Shown one piece after another: positions 41,550 to 53,600 of a stretch of 64,000 nucleotides of DNA (position 1 is the stretch's first letter; each line of letters opens with the position of its first letter). The DNA is taken from assembly GCF_026151205.1 (NCBI RefSeq), contig NC_087082.1:20608494-20672493 (forward strand), read 5' to 3'. The position numbers and the translations under genes were made by a program. The notes beneath the pieces were generated by a model. The model did not search any database. It worked only from the letters and a program-made list of their open reading frames with translations, and was not told where the DNA came from. The stretch comes from Bolinopsis microptera. Lineage: Eukaryota > Ctenophora > Tentaculata > Lobata > Bolinopsidae.

Positions 41550-42787
41550 CTAAGAAACCCCATGAGCGGAATAGTCTGACGCCCCCGGAGTTTTGTGGTC
41601 TTTGAGCTGTGCGGACGATTCGTAGGTACATATCACAACGCCACGTTTCTGAGCCTGCCGGGGTATTGACTTATTGACAGTGAATATAAGCAATGAATTA
41701 CTAGAGAAGTGGATTTTACAATCATAGAAAAAGTACATCACAGTAAAAAGTTTAGAATTTTAGGAGATAGATGAATAAAATATATCAATTATCAAGCAAC
41801 TAATCAGCATATTTACCTCCGAAAAGTCACCTCGCAGCCCGATGTGACAGATTTTAGTTTCATCTGCTCCAAAGTTCTTGTCAAAATAGAGTGACAAACT
41901 GTCACAGTTGTTGAATCTTGCTACCCTTACGAATAATTTTGTTAAAAACGGTCCGGCAAAAACTTGTTTAAGTAGAGACAGAAATAAAATAATGTTGTGA
42001 CACTGAAACTGGTCTCAAGATTGAATGTAATCATTACAATTAACACTGTTACAGTATCAATCAAATAATAGGTAATGTTCATCTTCACATCATGTGTTAA
42101 ACAGTGAACAGTAAATAATAAATCACATAATTACATAATTAATCACATAATTACTTGGTCTGGTACTCCACTACACCGTCCTTGTCGTGCTGTAAATCAA
42201 ACTCCTGTTCAGCGTGTCTACCAGCGTCATCAAAACTAACCGGTACTGCGTTCTTAAACCTACACGTGCATTCCAGTGTGACATACACGAAATATACACT
42301 TGATATACACATTGTATACACATGATATACACGTGACACAACGCGATACAGTTCGGTGTGGCAATTCTACGTTGTTTTTTACATTATTTTGCTAATCTCG
42401 AAGTTTCATTGATGTAAAAAGTGAATGTTGGGAGAAAGTGTAAACTCACACTTTGAGATGAGAAGGGTCACTCTCGCCACCGCCACCTATAACTATAATC
42501 CCTTTAAAGTTTTAATTTGACACTTCCAGTAAAAGAGAAGTTGAACAGTAACTCCTCATCCAAATCACTCTCTACAAGCTGAAAATATCCAAGTCACTCT
42601 CTACATGTATGTAACATGTATGTAATTAATTTTGTTCCCGACCTTTGGACGTGAGCCTACAACAACCTCATAGAAACTACCCAAAACATCTCGCGCTACA
42701 AACCTTTGATTTATCCTTCCTCAAATCCCAGGGTTTAAAAACGCTTGTTCCTGCCCCCTCTACAGTTTCATTGAGACAGTCCAAAGT
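41550..42787 (-). CDS. PITHD1: PITH domain-containing protein 1, first exon not found
   Basis: PITH domains occur in thioredoxin-like and proteasome-linked proteins. Five minus-strand exons match human PITHD1 in order. 42704-42787: TLDCLNETVEGAGTSVFKPW and DLRKDKSK. 42450-42578: LVESDLDEELLFNFSFTGSV, then GIIVIGGGGESDPSHLK. 42155-42259: FKNAVPVSFDDAGRHAEQEF to VEYQTK. 41817-41925: VARFNNCDSLSLYFDKNFGA to IGLRGDFSE. 41550-41654: AQKRGVVICTYESSAQLKDH to the stop. Junction phases agree except in the second exon, where about seven bases (CTTTAAA region near 42490) beyond the family pattern shift the frame by one. That is either a sequence error or a real lesion. The N-terminal exon, usually histidine- and glycine-rich, was not found between 42790 and 43400. 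Confidence 0.9.
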
Positions 42788-43437
42788 CTGGAAATCTATC
42801 TTAATTTTTGTTAGTTAATTATTGAACCTTTTTATCATGAATTAAATCGCTATAAGATAATTTTAAATAAAATAAAGAGCAATTACTAGGGATAATCGGA
42901 CCCCGTCTCACCTTCAATAAAACGTGCTTGTTATCATTTTAAGAAGTTTCTTACTTTGCTAAGTATTGAGTGCCTTTGTGTGAATCTTGAGTTCTCTCTG
43001 TGTAAACTAGTTTAATGTAAGATTTACTGACAAAGCTTTCAGAGATAGTGTGTGCTCCATGGTAATTTGAGGTGATTTTCTACAGGTTGCTTGTTTGTTT
43101 GTTTTGAAAGTTTACAAATAGTTTGTTATATAATCATGAGGAGGGATGGGGAGGTTCAGGGAAATGATAAAAACTCTGACTTACTCCAGAAAACCAACTC
43201 TAACCTACTCCACAAGTTCCTCACAAGTTTCAGATGAAGATATTACGCTGCTCCAAGTAATTTGTTGTTTTGATACCAATAACATCCTTAGCTGAAGATC
43301 ACTTATTATATGTTTTAAACAAATCCAGGTACCAATAATCATTTCTTTCAGATGAGTGTTTTTCTCAAACTGCTTTAGTTTGTGATGGAAGACAGTAAAA
43401 CTGAAGATTCCGGATTCTTATCCGTTTCTTTGTTCAG
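42788..43437. other. region between PITHD1 and the rightward gene
   Basis: The two genes point away from each other, so this interval may hold promoters for both, plus the missing first exons. Small acceptor-flanked pieces near 43231 (EDITLLQ) and 43352 (ECFSQTALVCDG) could be early exons of the rightward gene, but the phases do not settle it. Confidence 0.45.
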
Positions 43438-46400
43438 TGGTCCACCAAACCACCATAAATACCTCAAACTATCTTTCTCAGAGCGGGAGTAGTGTTTGGT
43501 CACTACTTGAAGATAAAGACGAGAATGGGTGCAGCGTTTCCATATCTTCAACTCCCACTTCAGTTCAAGGTGAAATGATATCCTGGCCAGCGGAGGTGAG
43601 GGTATTTGAGTACACTGCACGACAACTTTTAGCAGGTCACTATCAAACTCAATATTTGACCCTTCAGTATAATAGTTGTAGATTATATTTTACAACTTTT
43701 AGCAGGTCACTATCAAACTCAATATTTTACCCTTCAGTATTATATTATTTATAGCTTTATAGTTGTAGATTATATTTTTCTGCTGTTTCAGCCGTTTCCT
43801 AAGAATCGTTTCCCGTTGGGTTTCGCTGAGGCAATGACAACAATAATTTACAACCTTTCTAATTTGATGATTCAGAAATGGTTATTCTTGAGAACTTTAC
43901 GGTTATCAAGCTTCGACAGCATCTTGAAGCTATCTTGGGTAGAAAGAAACATTTCAAAATGCTACGAGCTGAAGATAAATGGCCGATAGCTTATGGCTAC
44001 GAATCGGTAAATTTAAAACCTGATTCCCCTTTCAAACATATAATGTTGATTTCTTACTTTTAATTTCATCAAATTTCGTAGATCTCACAACCTTCAATTA
44101 ATAGCATTCTGTGAACGATAAATACTCTAAATAAAGACTTTAAAATAACTTAATTTACAGATAGCCCGGATCAAAGACTGTTGCTACTTCCTAAAGGGCT
44201 CCTGGATGTTAGACATACAGTTCTACGGCCCTAATATCGGCCAGCATTCCCTATTCAACCGCACATCAGTACACCAGCCCTGTTATCACACAGTAGATAC
44301 CACCACGGGAACAAGCACACCAGACCCACTCTTCAAAGTAAGACCTGACCGGCACCAGGTGGAAGCAATTAGAGCGGGCTCATTACTGGGGGAGTGGCAG
44401 AACCTAGCTACCACCTTTCTCTGCACCAAGGTAATACAGCACCTAGCTACCACCCTTCTCTGTACCAAGGTAATACAGAACCTAGCTATACCACCCTTCT
44501 CTGTACCAAGGTAATACAGGACCTAGCTACCAACCTTCTCTGTAACAAGGTAATACAGGACCTAGCTACCACTTTCTCTGTACCAAGGTAATACAGAACC
44601 TAGCTACCACCCTTCTTAGTGCCAAGGTAATACAAAACCTAGCTACCACTTTCTCTGTACCAAGGTAATACAGAACCTAGCTATACCACCCTTCTCTGTA
44701 CCAAGGTAATACAGGACCTAGCTACCAACCTTCTCTGTAACAAGGTAATACAGAACCTAGCTACCACTTTCTCTGTACCAAGGTAATACAGGACCTAGCT
44801 ACCAACCTTCTCTGTACCAAGGTAATACAGGACCTAGCTACCACCCTTCTCTGTACCAAGGTAATACAGAACCTAGCTACCACCCTTCTCTGTACCAAGG
44901 TAATACAGAACCTAGCTACCACCCTTCTCTGTACCAAGGTAATACAGGACCTAGCTACCAACCTTCTCTGTACCAAGGTAATACAGGACCTAGCTACCAC
45001 CCTTCTCTGTACCAAGGTAATACAGGACCTAGCTACCACTTTCTCTGTACCAAGGTAATACAGAACCTAGCTACCACCCTTCTTAGTGCCAAGGTAATAC
45101 AAAACTTAGCTACCACTTTCTCTGTACCAAGGTAATACAGAACCTAGCTATACCACCCTTCTCTGTACCAAGGTAATACAGAACCTAGCTATACCAACCT
45201 TCTCTGTAACAAGGTAATACAGCACCTAGCTACCAACCTTCTCTGTACCAAGGTAATACAGAACCTAGCTACCACTTTCTCTGTACCAAGGTAATACAGG
45301 ACCTAGCTACCACCCTTCTCTGTACCAAGGTAATACAGAACCTAGCTACCACCCTTCTTAGTGCCAAGGTAATACAAAACCTAGCTACCACTTTCTCTGT
45401 ACCAAGGTAATACAGAACCTAGCTATACCACCCTTCTCTGTACCAAGGTAATACAGAACCTAGCTACCACTTTCTCTGTACCAAGGTAATACAGGACCTA
45501 GCTACCACTTTCTCTGTAACAAGGTAATACAGGACCTAGCTACCAACCTTCTTAGTGCCAAGGTAATACAGGACCTAGCTACCACCCTTCTCTGTAACAA
45601 GGTAATACAGGACCTAGCTACCAGCCTTCTTAGTGCCAAGGTAATACAGGACCTAGCTACCACTTTCTCTGTAACAAGGTAATACAGGACCTAGCTACCA
45701 ACCTTCTTAGTGCCAAGGTAATACAGGACCTAGCTACCACCCTTCTTAGTGCCAAGGTAATACAGGACCTAGCTACCACCTTCTCTGTACCAAGGTAATA
45801 CAGGACCTAGCTACCACTTTCTCTGTAACAAGGTAATACAGAACCTAGCTACCACTTTCTCTGTACCAAGGTAATACAGACCTAGCTATACCACCCTTCT
45901 CTGTACCAAGGTAATACAGAACCTAGCTATACCACCCTTCTCTGTACCAAGGTAATACAGAACCTAGCTATACCACCCTTCTCTGTACCAAGGTAATACA
46001 GGACCTAGCTACCAACCTTCTCTGTACCAAGGTAATACAGAACCTAGCTACCACTTTCTCTGTACCAAGGTAATACAGGACCTAGCTACCACTTTCTCTG
46101 TACAAAGGTAATACAGAACCTAGCTACCACCCTTCTTAGTGCCAAGGTAATACAAAACCTAGCTACCACTTTCTCTGCACCAAGGTAATACAGAACCTAG
46201 CTATACCACCCTTCTCTGTACCAAGGTAATACAGGACCTAGCTACCAACCTTCTCTGTACCAAGGTAATACAGGACCTAGCTACCACTTTCTCTGTACCA
46301 AGGCAATACAGGACCTAGCTACCACCCTTCTCTGTAACAAGGTAATACAGAACCTAGCTACCAACCTTCTCTGTACCAAGGTAATACAGGACCTAGCTAC

Positions 46401-48933
46401 CACTTTCTCTGTAACAAGGTAATACAGAACCTAGCTACCACTTTCTCTGTACCAAGGTAATACAGAACCTAGCTACCACCCTTCTTAGTGCCAAGGTAAT
46501 ACAGGACCTAGTTACCACCCTTCTCTGTACCAAGGTAATACAGAACCTAGCTACCACCCTTCTTAGTGCCAAGGTAATACAAAACCTAGCTACCACTTTC
46601 TCTGTACCAAGGTAATACAGAACCTAGCTATACCACCCTTCTCTGTACCAAGGTAATACAGAACCTAGCTATACCACCCTTCTCTGTACCAAGGTAATAC
46701 AGAACCTAGCTACCACCCTTCTCTGTACCAAGGTAATACAGAACCTAGCTACCACCTTTCTCTGTACCAAGGTAATACAGAACCTAGCTACCACCTTTCT
46801 CTGTACCAAGGTAATACAGGACTTAGCTACCACCCTTCTCTGTACCAAGGTAATACAGAACCTAGCTATACCACCCTTCTCTGTACCAAGGTAATACAGG
46901 ACCTAGCTACCAACCTTCTCTGTACCAAGGTAATACAGAACCTAGCTACCACTTTCTCTGTACCAAGGTAATACAGGACCTAGCTACCACCCTTCTCTGT
47001 ACCAAGGTAATACAGAACCTAGCTACCACCCTTCTCTGTACCAAGGTAATACAGAACCTAGCTACCACCTTTCTCTGTACCAAGGTAATACAGAACCTAG
47101 CTACCACCTTTCTCTGTACCAAGGTAATACAGGACTTAGCTACCACCCTTCTCTGTACCAAGGTAATACAGAACCTAGCTACCACTTTCTCTGTACCAAG
47201 GTAATACAGGACCTAGCTATACCACCCTTCTCTGTACCAAGGTAATACAGGACCTAGCTATACCACCCTTCTCTGTACCAAGGTAATACAGGACCTAGCT
47301 ACCAACCTTCTCTGTACCAAGGTAATACAGAACCTAGCTATACCACCCTTCTCTGTACCAAGGTAATACAGGACTTAGCTACCACCCTTCTCTGTACCAA
47401 GGTAATACAGAACCTAGCTACCACTTTCTCTGTACCAAGGTAATACAGAACCTAGCTACCACTTTCTCTGCACCAAGGTAATACAGAACCTAGCTATACC
47501 ACCCTTCTCTGTACCAAGGTAATACAGCACCTAGCTACCACCCTTCTCTGTACCAAGGTAATACAGAACCTAGCTATACCAACCTTCTCAGTGCCAAGGT
47601 AATACAGAACCTAGCTATACCACCCTTCTCAGTGCCAAGGTAATACGGCACCTGCTAACTTCTTAATGCAGCTCTCCTGTCTTGTTAATGTCATTCTTCT
47701 ATTTAATGTTACTCATCGAGTTAATGTCTCAAATTAATATCACTCCTTAATTTAATGTCACTCCTTAATTTAATGTCACTCCTTCTGTTTAAGCTATATA
47801 AAATCTAAGAGTTAGTGCACGAAGTGAGAGGAATATAATAATCAGTAGCTTTAAAGTAAAAACAGATGTTATAACCATTGTCCTTAACACTCGATATTCT
47901 GATTATGAGTCTAGACAGTTTCGTCAGAACTTGTAAATTATTGGTTGATGCACTCCGCAAACTCGTATTGTGATCACATAATAAGAATAAATTGCGTGCT
48001 ATTAAAACTTACAAACTTTGAACCGCATGTCCACTAATTGTAAGCTAACAGAGAAAAAAAAGTGTTTTCTCACACCGGCCTGCAAAATGGTCACGCCACT
48101 CCTAATATGGGCATCACGTGACTCACATGATGCCCAAATAAGGAGTGTTTGGGCCGAGTGTCCAGTAATCACACTGTGCACCAGATGTGGACTCTCTGGC
48201 TCATGGAATTACCGCTTCAGATATCATTATAACTGCTTCAGCTCACTATCCCTCTGTTTGTCTGTGGTTACATCATGATGATTTTATCGTGGTCTGCCCC
48301 ACCCGTGTTTCTAGAAAATAACCTGTTTTTTTTTAACTTTTATTCTAGAAGGTTCCAATGAACATTTACATAGTTTTGAGTTCTCTGATGTAAGATCACC
48401 TTAACAACACACACCGAGACAACATACCACTATACAGTATAACTGTATACAGCCACCTCGTTACAAAACATTAGCTTTGTTTTGTTGTCATGATGATGAT
48501 GATCAATATAATATATACTTATAGTGCCTCATTATAGGCAGGTGCTGTTTTGTAACTAGATATACAATGAGATGGTGTGATTCAGGGGTGTGGTGAGGGT
48601 ATACAATGTACACTATTCTGTTCCATTGATTATATAATATTCTCAACTTCTCTTTCTCTCTCTCTCTCTCTCTCGTTTGTGTGTTGTTTTACATAGTATG
48701 ATGTAACGTTGTTTCCGGTGCTTGTGTGTGAACGTTAAATGCAGTGTATTCGTTTTGGATTGTTTGCAATTGCTATCAGGGATTAATAGGGTAATATGTT
48801 GTATATTCTGGTATATATTCCAATATAATCTAGTATATTTTAGCTCAATCTTGGTAATAACAGGGCAAGATTGGTGGTTTTAATAGTAAGCAGGGTGGGG
48901 AAGAGGTGTTTCAGCAGGCAAAACAGTTTGCAG
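43438..48933 (+). CDS. unrecognised multi-exon gene, partial
   Basis: Plus-strand exons with good splice sites. 43438-43595 (acceptor TTGTTCAG, donor GTGAGG): VHQTTINTSNYLSQSGSSVW and LLEDKDENGCSVSISSTP. 43876-44006 (or starting at 43792 in another frame): MVILENFTVIKLRQHLEAIL to WPIAYGYES. 44161-44430: IARIKDCCYFLKGSWMLDIQ, FYGPNIGQHSLFNRTSVHQP, to LATTFLCTK; 90 codons, phase 0 at both ends. 48864-48933: GKIGGFNSKQGGEEVFQQAK and QFA. The third and fourth exons are the most secure. They are separated by a 4.4-kb intron made mostly of a minisatellite copied from the end of exon 44161-44430. Later exons would fall in the low-quality region. I do not recognise the protein, and the joining of the first two exons is uncertain. 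Confidence 0.6.
43620..43760. repeat. ~70-bp tandem duplication in an intron
   Basis: ACAACTTTTAGCAGGTCACT and the following CAAACTCAATATTT...CCCTTCAGTAT appear twice, at about 43621 and 43690. It lies between two exons of the rightward gene. Confidence 0.85.
44401..47650 (+). repeat. 3.2-kb minisatellite of exon end plus splice donor
   Basis: About 84 units of 38, 39 or 41 bp. The first unit is the last 30 bases of exon 44161-44430 (AACCTAGCTACCACCTTTCT then CTGCACCAAG) plus the first nine intron bases, GTAATACAG. Every later unit keeps the donor-like AAGGTAATA and ends in ACAG, which could serve as an acceptor. Variants alternate between CCACCCTTCTCTGTACC, CACTTTCTCTGTACC and CTTCTTAGTGCC, with a higher-order pattern of several units. 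The open minus-strand frames over it (VVARSCITLVQRR repeats) are by-products. Confidence 0.95.
47651..48863. other. intron after the minisatellite
   Basis: Contains a short TTAATTTAATGTCACTCC repeat (47740-47790), a GAT tract near 48494 and a (CT)n run near 48655-48675. I see no exon before 48864. Confidence 0.6.
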
Positions 48934-48946
48934 GTGAGATTATAAT

Positions 48947-49545
48947 CTTATCTTGTGTACTTGTCAGTGGTAATGTTCAGTAGTTTTTTATCTTGTGTAC
49001 TTGTCAGTGGTAATGTTCAGTAGTTTCTTATCTTGTGTACTTGTCAGTGGTAATGTTCAGTAGTTTCTTATCTTGTGTACTTGTCAGTGGTAATGTTCAG
49101 TAGTTTCTTATCTTGTGTACTTGTCAGTGGTAATGTTCAGTAGTTTCTTATCTTGTGTACTTGTCAGTGGTAATGTTCAGTAGTTTCTTATCTTGTGTAC
49201 TTGTCATTGGTAATGTTCAGTAGTTTCTTATCTTGTGTACTTGTCAGTGGTAATGTTCAGTAGTTTCTTATCTTGTGTACTTGTCAGTGGTAATGTTCAG
49301 TAGTTTCTTATCTGTGTACTTGTCAGTGGTAATGTTCAGTAGTTTCTTATCTTGTGTACTTGTCAGTGGTAATGTTCAGTAGTTTCTTATCTTGTGTACT
49401 TGTCAGTGGTAATGTTCAGTGCAGTAGTTTTTTATCTTGTGTACTTGTCATTGGTAATGTTCAGTAGTTTCTTATCTTGTGTACTTGTCAGTGGTAATGT
49501 TCAGTAGTTTCTTATCTTGTGTACTTGTCAGTGGTAATGTTCAGT
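48947..49545. repeat. 40-bp minisatellite, about 15 copies
   Basis: Unit TTATCTTGTGTACTTGTCAG followed by TGGTAATGTTCAGTAGTTTC. It starts 14 bp after the donor of exon 48864-48933, so it fills the start of the next intron. Copies are nearly identical, with one deletion and one 5-bp insertion (GTGCA). Confidence 0.95.
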
Positions 49546-49639
49546 AGTCTATTATGGCTAACACTTCTGACATTTGATTAATGTGTGGTATCTGATATAA
49601 CATTACAAATATAATGGGACCTTTACTGATAGTTGAAAT

Positions 49640-49825
49640 TCGACATATGACGTCATCTATCGTCATCTAGCGTCATCTAGCGTGAAATATCGCCAGATGA
49701 TGATAGGTGACGCTAGATGACGCCAATTAGCGACATTGTCGCTAATTGCACGGCACCTTTCGAATGTCGCTAACTGACGCTTTCTGGCGCTATCTAGCGC
49801 TACATGACGCTATATGAGTAGTGTA
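49640..49825. repeat. GCGTCATCTAGCG-rich short-palindrome cluster
   Basis: Repeated words CGTCATCTAGCG, GCTAGATGACGC, TCTAGCGCTA and CATGACGCTATATG in both orientations within 190 bp, able to form many hairpins. A similar, more degraded cluster lies at 56150-56400. Confidence 0.75.
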
Positions 49826-49869
49826 AGAGGATTTTTTCGAGCTCCGTTTACCCCTAAAATTGAGGCACA

Positions 49870-49943
49870 TTTAGCTTTAGCACAGTTGACTAATCTGCCA
49901 CATTTTAGCCAGAGGTTACAAGTTCGAATCCCAGTCGGAGTCG
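49870..49943 (+). other. tRNA-like segment (possible SINE head or tRNA relic)
   Basis: TTAGCTTTAGCACAGTTG resembles a tRNA D-arm/A box, and GTTACAAGTTCGAATCCCAG resembles a T-arm/B box, about 35 bp apart and followed by TCGGAGTC. The stems are imperfect and I cannot complete an acceptor stem. A noisy reverse copy lies near 55990-56100. A tRNA-derived SINE head or a decayed tRNA are both possible. Confidence 0.4.
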
Positions 49944-50690
49944 TTCTCAAATGTGTTTATATTATTATTTTACACATTTTAGCCTAGTTTAACCCATCAT
50001 TATCTAACCCTACATTATGCGATACAAAGTATCAACTAAATACATTCATCACACAGCAGAAGTCGTTAAATGAATAGTGTACACGTTCACGTACAATTAC
50101 ATCAGTTGTCTATCGACATTATTAACATCTGGTTCAAGGCGACCTCTGCAGTACAATGTACTGATAAAGGGATATACTGACTTATGTGCTAGCTAATAAA
50201 TTTAACTAGAGTGTACAGTTTAGGACAACACCTGGTTGATATGGTAACGTAATGAGAAAGCCACTTTTCAGGACGGTTACTCGATCGTACCAAGATTGTA
50301 CCGTCATTGTAAAGTAAATTTACGGCAACAGCTGTGGTTGTACTTGACAGATATTGTGCTATAATTTAGAAACAAATAAAAACTAAGTGAATCGATAAAA
50401 ATGTGACTTTGCTTTTAAAATAAAAATACGTTGTCAAACAAAATGTAGAAAAGGGGGCTGATTAAAAATATAGCGTGTACTCGATCACGTTATTACATGT
50501 GACTTGTTTTGATTATGAAATGTAATTTTAAGAGAGTACTTACAAGACGGTTACTTTACGGCTTCAAAGAATAATATGTTCATGTATAATAAGGCCCCAT
50601 AGACCTAGTTTACCAGAATAGTTCCCAACAGTTAGCAGTGTTGCAATTGTAATTCATTTTTGGGATCTCAAAATTCTCCTTGTTTTCAGG
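49944..50690. other. clean AT-rich stretch, nothing recognised
   Basis: Left arm of the long inverted repeat. No exon with good splice sites and recognisable protein content was found. Confidence 0.5.
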
Positions 50691-53600
50691 GGGGGGTGGG
50701 GGGGACTGGTTAAGGTTATTTTTATATTGTTCTTACCCAAATTATATCACAGGAAGAATATCTTCAACAAATTGGACAACCAAGTGTGCGAGGAATTTTT
50801 TTTAACAATATAATACAACCAAATGGAAGGGATAGTGTTTCAATTGTCTTAACCTCAAAGTTAGGTGGACCGTGTCCCTTTACATTAGGAAAAACTCAAG
50901 TGTTTTGGTCTTTTGTTAATAATAATCTTGATAAGGTATAATTTCGGAAAAACACGGTTGCGTGTTTTACTGGATAGTCTCTATCTTCCATTATATCTTT
51001 GAGATCTCCGGCTTTAGGTTAAAGTGCACAACTGGATCAAGTTGTTTTGTTTAACTTTTTTTCTTTAGCTCAAGGTTCCGCAACTATCTATGGGCTTGTT
51101 ATATTTGGAGTTGTTTGTATATTAAGGCAGTTTAGTGAAATTTTTAGTTAACCCAAAATATTTGGTAGACTTTTTTCATTCCCGTAAAATTATTTGGGCT
51201 TCGGTATTTATCTGGCAGGTTTCATCGATTAAATTGGGTTCCGTGTTCTGTTTTTTCTGGTTTTTTGTGAAGCGGATATTTTTCTTGGTGTAGGGGATCA
51301 AAAAATGAAAAATTCCGGTCACCTTATTTCTTACCCACCAAATTTTGTACTGAATTACTGAAATGGAAATTACTGAATTACTTGAATTGGAATAACTGAA
51401 TGGAAATTACTTGTAAATACTGAATGAATTTACTGATTGTGATACTGAATGGGATACTGGAATTGGGAAATACTGATGAAATTCTGAAATGAAGGAACTG
51501 CAGCTGAATGGAATTATGATATAAACTGGAATGAAATTACTGGGAAATGAATTACTGAATTGGAATACGGACTAATATACTGATATATACTGGGGGAAAT
51601 TACTGGGGAAATGATAATTCTGATATGTTATTATTTCGCGCGCTCTCTCGTTATAATGTAGGGACAAGAAACAACACGTTTTGAGAATTCTTTGAAGGAT
51701 TAACTTTTAAACACCTAAAAAACTAATCCAATAAACTCATATAATCCAAAATAACTTTATTTCTCAAAATAATTATCTTAAAACGTTTTGGTTAATAAAG
51801 TTCAAAAGGAAATTTTCTTCCTGGGGGACCGACTATATTTTGTGAAAAAGTTTATAGGAAGCTTTGATGATAATATTTTTTGTGCTCGTTCATTAGTTTG
51901 TTTGGACATCAAAAGGCTAAAAGTTGGACTTTATTCCAGCGCCAAAGTTAACACCCATTTTTTCAGTGCTTAAATTCTATGTTTTAGTAAACACTTAGTT
52001 CCAGTGGACCATAATATCATGGTTTCGTATGTTCGAGGTTGAGAGTTTCGAAAAAAACCCTTGCGCTTTTATAATTTACCAAATTTTATCCTTATTTCCT
52101 TTATTTAAAATAAATGGAATTACATTGATGATGAGACCTTTTAAAAACATACCTTCAGTTTGGAGTAAAACCTGGGGAATTAGGCCACCAGCCCTTTGAT
52201 GGGGACTTTTTTATTCGGACAGGGGAATAAAACAAATCACTGGGAGGAAAAAGGGACTTTTTGCTATTGTTGAGGGCGTTTCCGGATTCCTCCGTTCTTC
52301 TTGGACCAACCGGTACAGAAACAACGGCAGGCAAAGTACCATAAGGCGAGACAAAATGGATCCTGGTTCTGCTTAGGTAATTGTCCAAGTTTTTAACAAA
52401 TTACAAATCCATAAACCACGCCCGGGCATGTCCATTTGGTATCACTTTTGTGATGGGGTGTTGTAACTTGTGGTTGATTCTTTATAAATAGCCGCTACTT
52501 TAAATGTGCCGGTCAGGGGATTTACTTATAGGTAATATAGTTTGCTATTTTACCTATGTGGTATGTGACAAGCCTGTCACAAGATGATTTTTAGTATTAA
52601 AATTATCCGGGTGAAAACCTTTTATTAATTTATTTAGGTTTATTTGAGGTGAAAATAATAACCCAAACGTGAAGTACTTATTAAAAAATTAGGAATAAGG
52701 GGCAATATGTAAATTTATAAAAAAGGCAAGGGTTTTCGGAACTCTTCAAACCTCGAAACATTTTTTTAACGATAAAAAACCGCATAGTTTATTATTGTCA
52801 CTTGAAAAAAACTATGTGTTTTACTATAAAAATAAGATTTTAAGGGCACTGAAAATTGGGGTTGTATTGTTTGGCGCCTGGATAAGAGTCAAAAAAAATT
52901 TTTTTTTTTATTTTTAGCCTTTTGAGGATAAACAAGAGTATTGCTGATGGGGCACGAGACAAAAAAAAAAACCCATATTTTAGTGATAGTATAGAAAGTG
53001 TTAATCAGTAGTTAGAAGAGTTGAATCTTGGACTCAGTTTCGGCTAAACACAAAAAAGGCAAGCGGAAAAGGGGCGTTTAAGCACATATCAAAGCTAATA
53101 AATAAAAGGTAAAATGATAAGTCGGGGGAAAAGTTTTACTTTTCCAAAAATTTCTTTGATGGTCCTGTTACAAAGTAAAAATTGTGCAAAGGAGGAGAAC
53201 AACAAGTATGATTTTTTTATTCTCTTAAACTTAATGAAAAACGGACAAATGTTTGAGGGAAATTTGGAGCAGCATTCTCAAATTGTGGGGGGGATGTGGG
53301 GGGGACAAGGGACATCGCCCAACCTCAATTTTTAAAGGTATGGGGAAAGAACCAAGCCTCTTTTTGGACTGCAGTGATTCCACGGTGACTTACTAGGGTC
53401 TATTCTGATGTCAAAAAACCCTAACTAATGAACGAGAAACAAAAAAATAATTTGATTCATGCCAAGGCTCGTAAAACTTTCACAAAATAATTTATGTTCG
53501 TCCAGGAAGATTTTTGAAAACCTTTATTAAAACCAACACGTTGATTAATTATTTAGAGATATAGTATTTTGGGTTATTATAAGGCGTTATTGGATTTAGG

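Noticed and set aside
44761-47185. Minus-strand frames repeating VVARSCITLVQRR
   Set aside because: By-products of the 39-bp minisatellite; the real coding content is on the plus strand at its left end.
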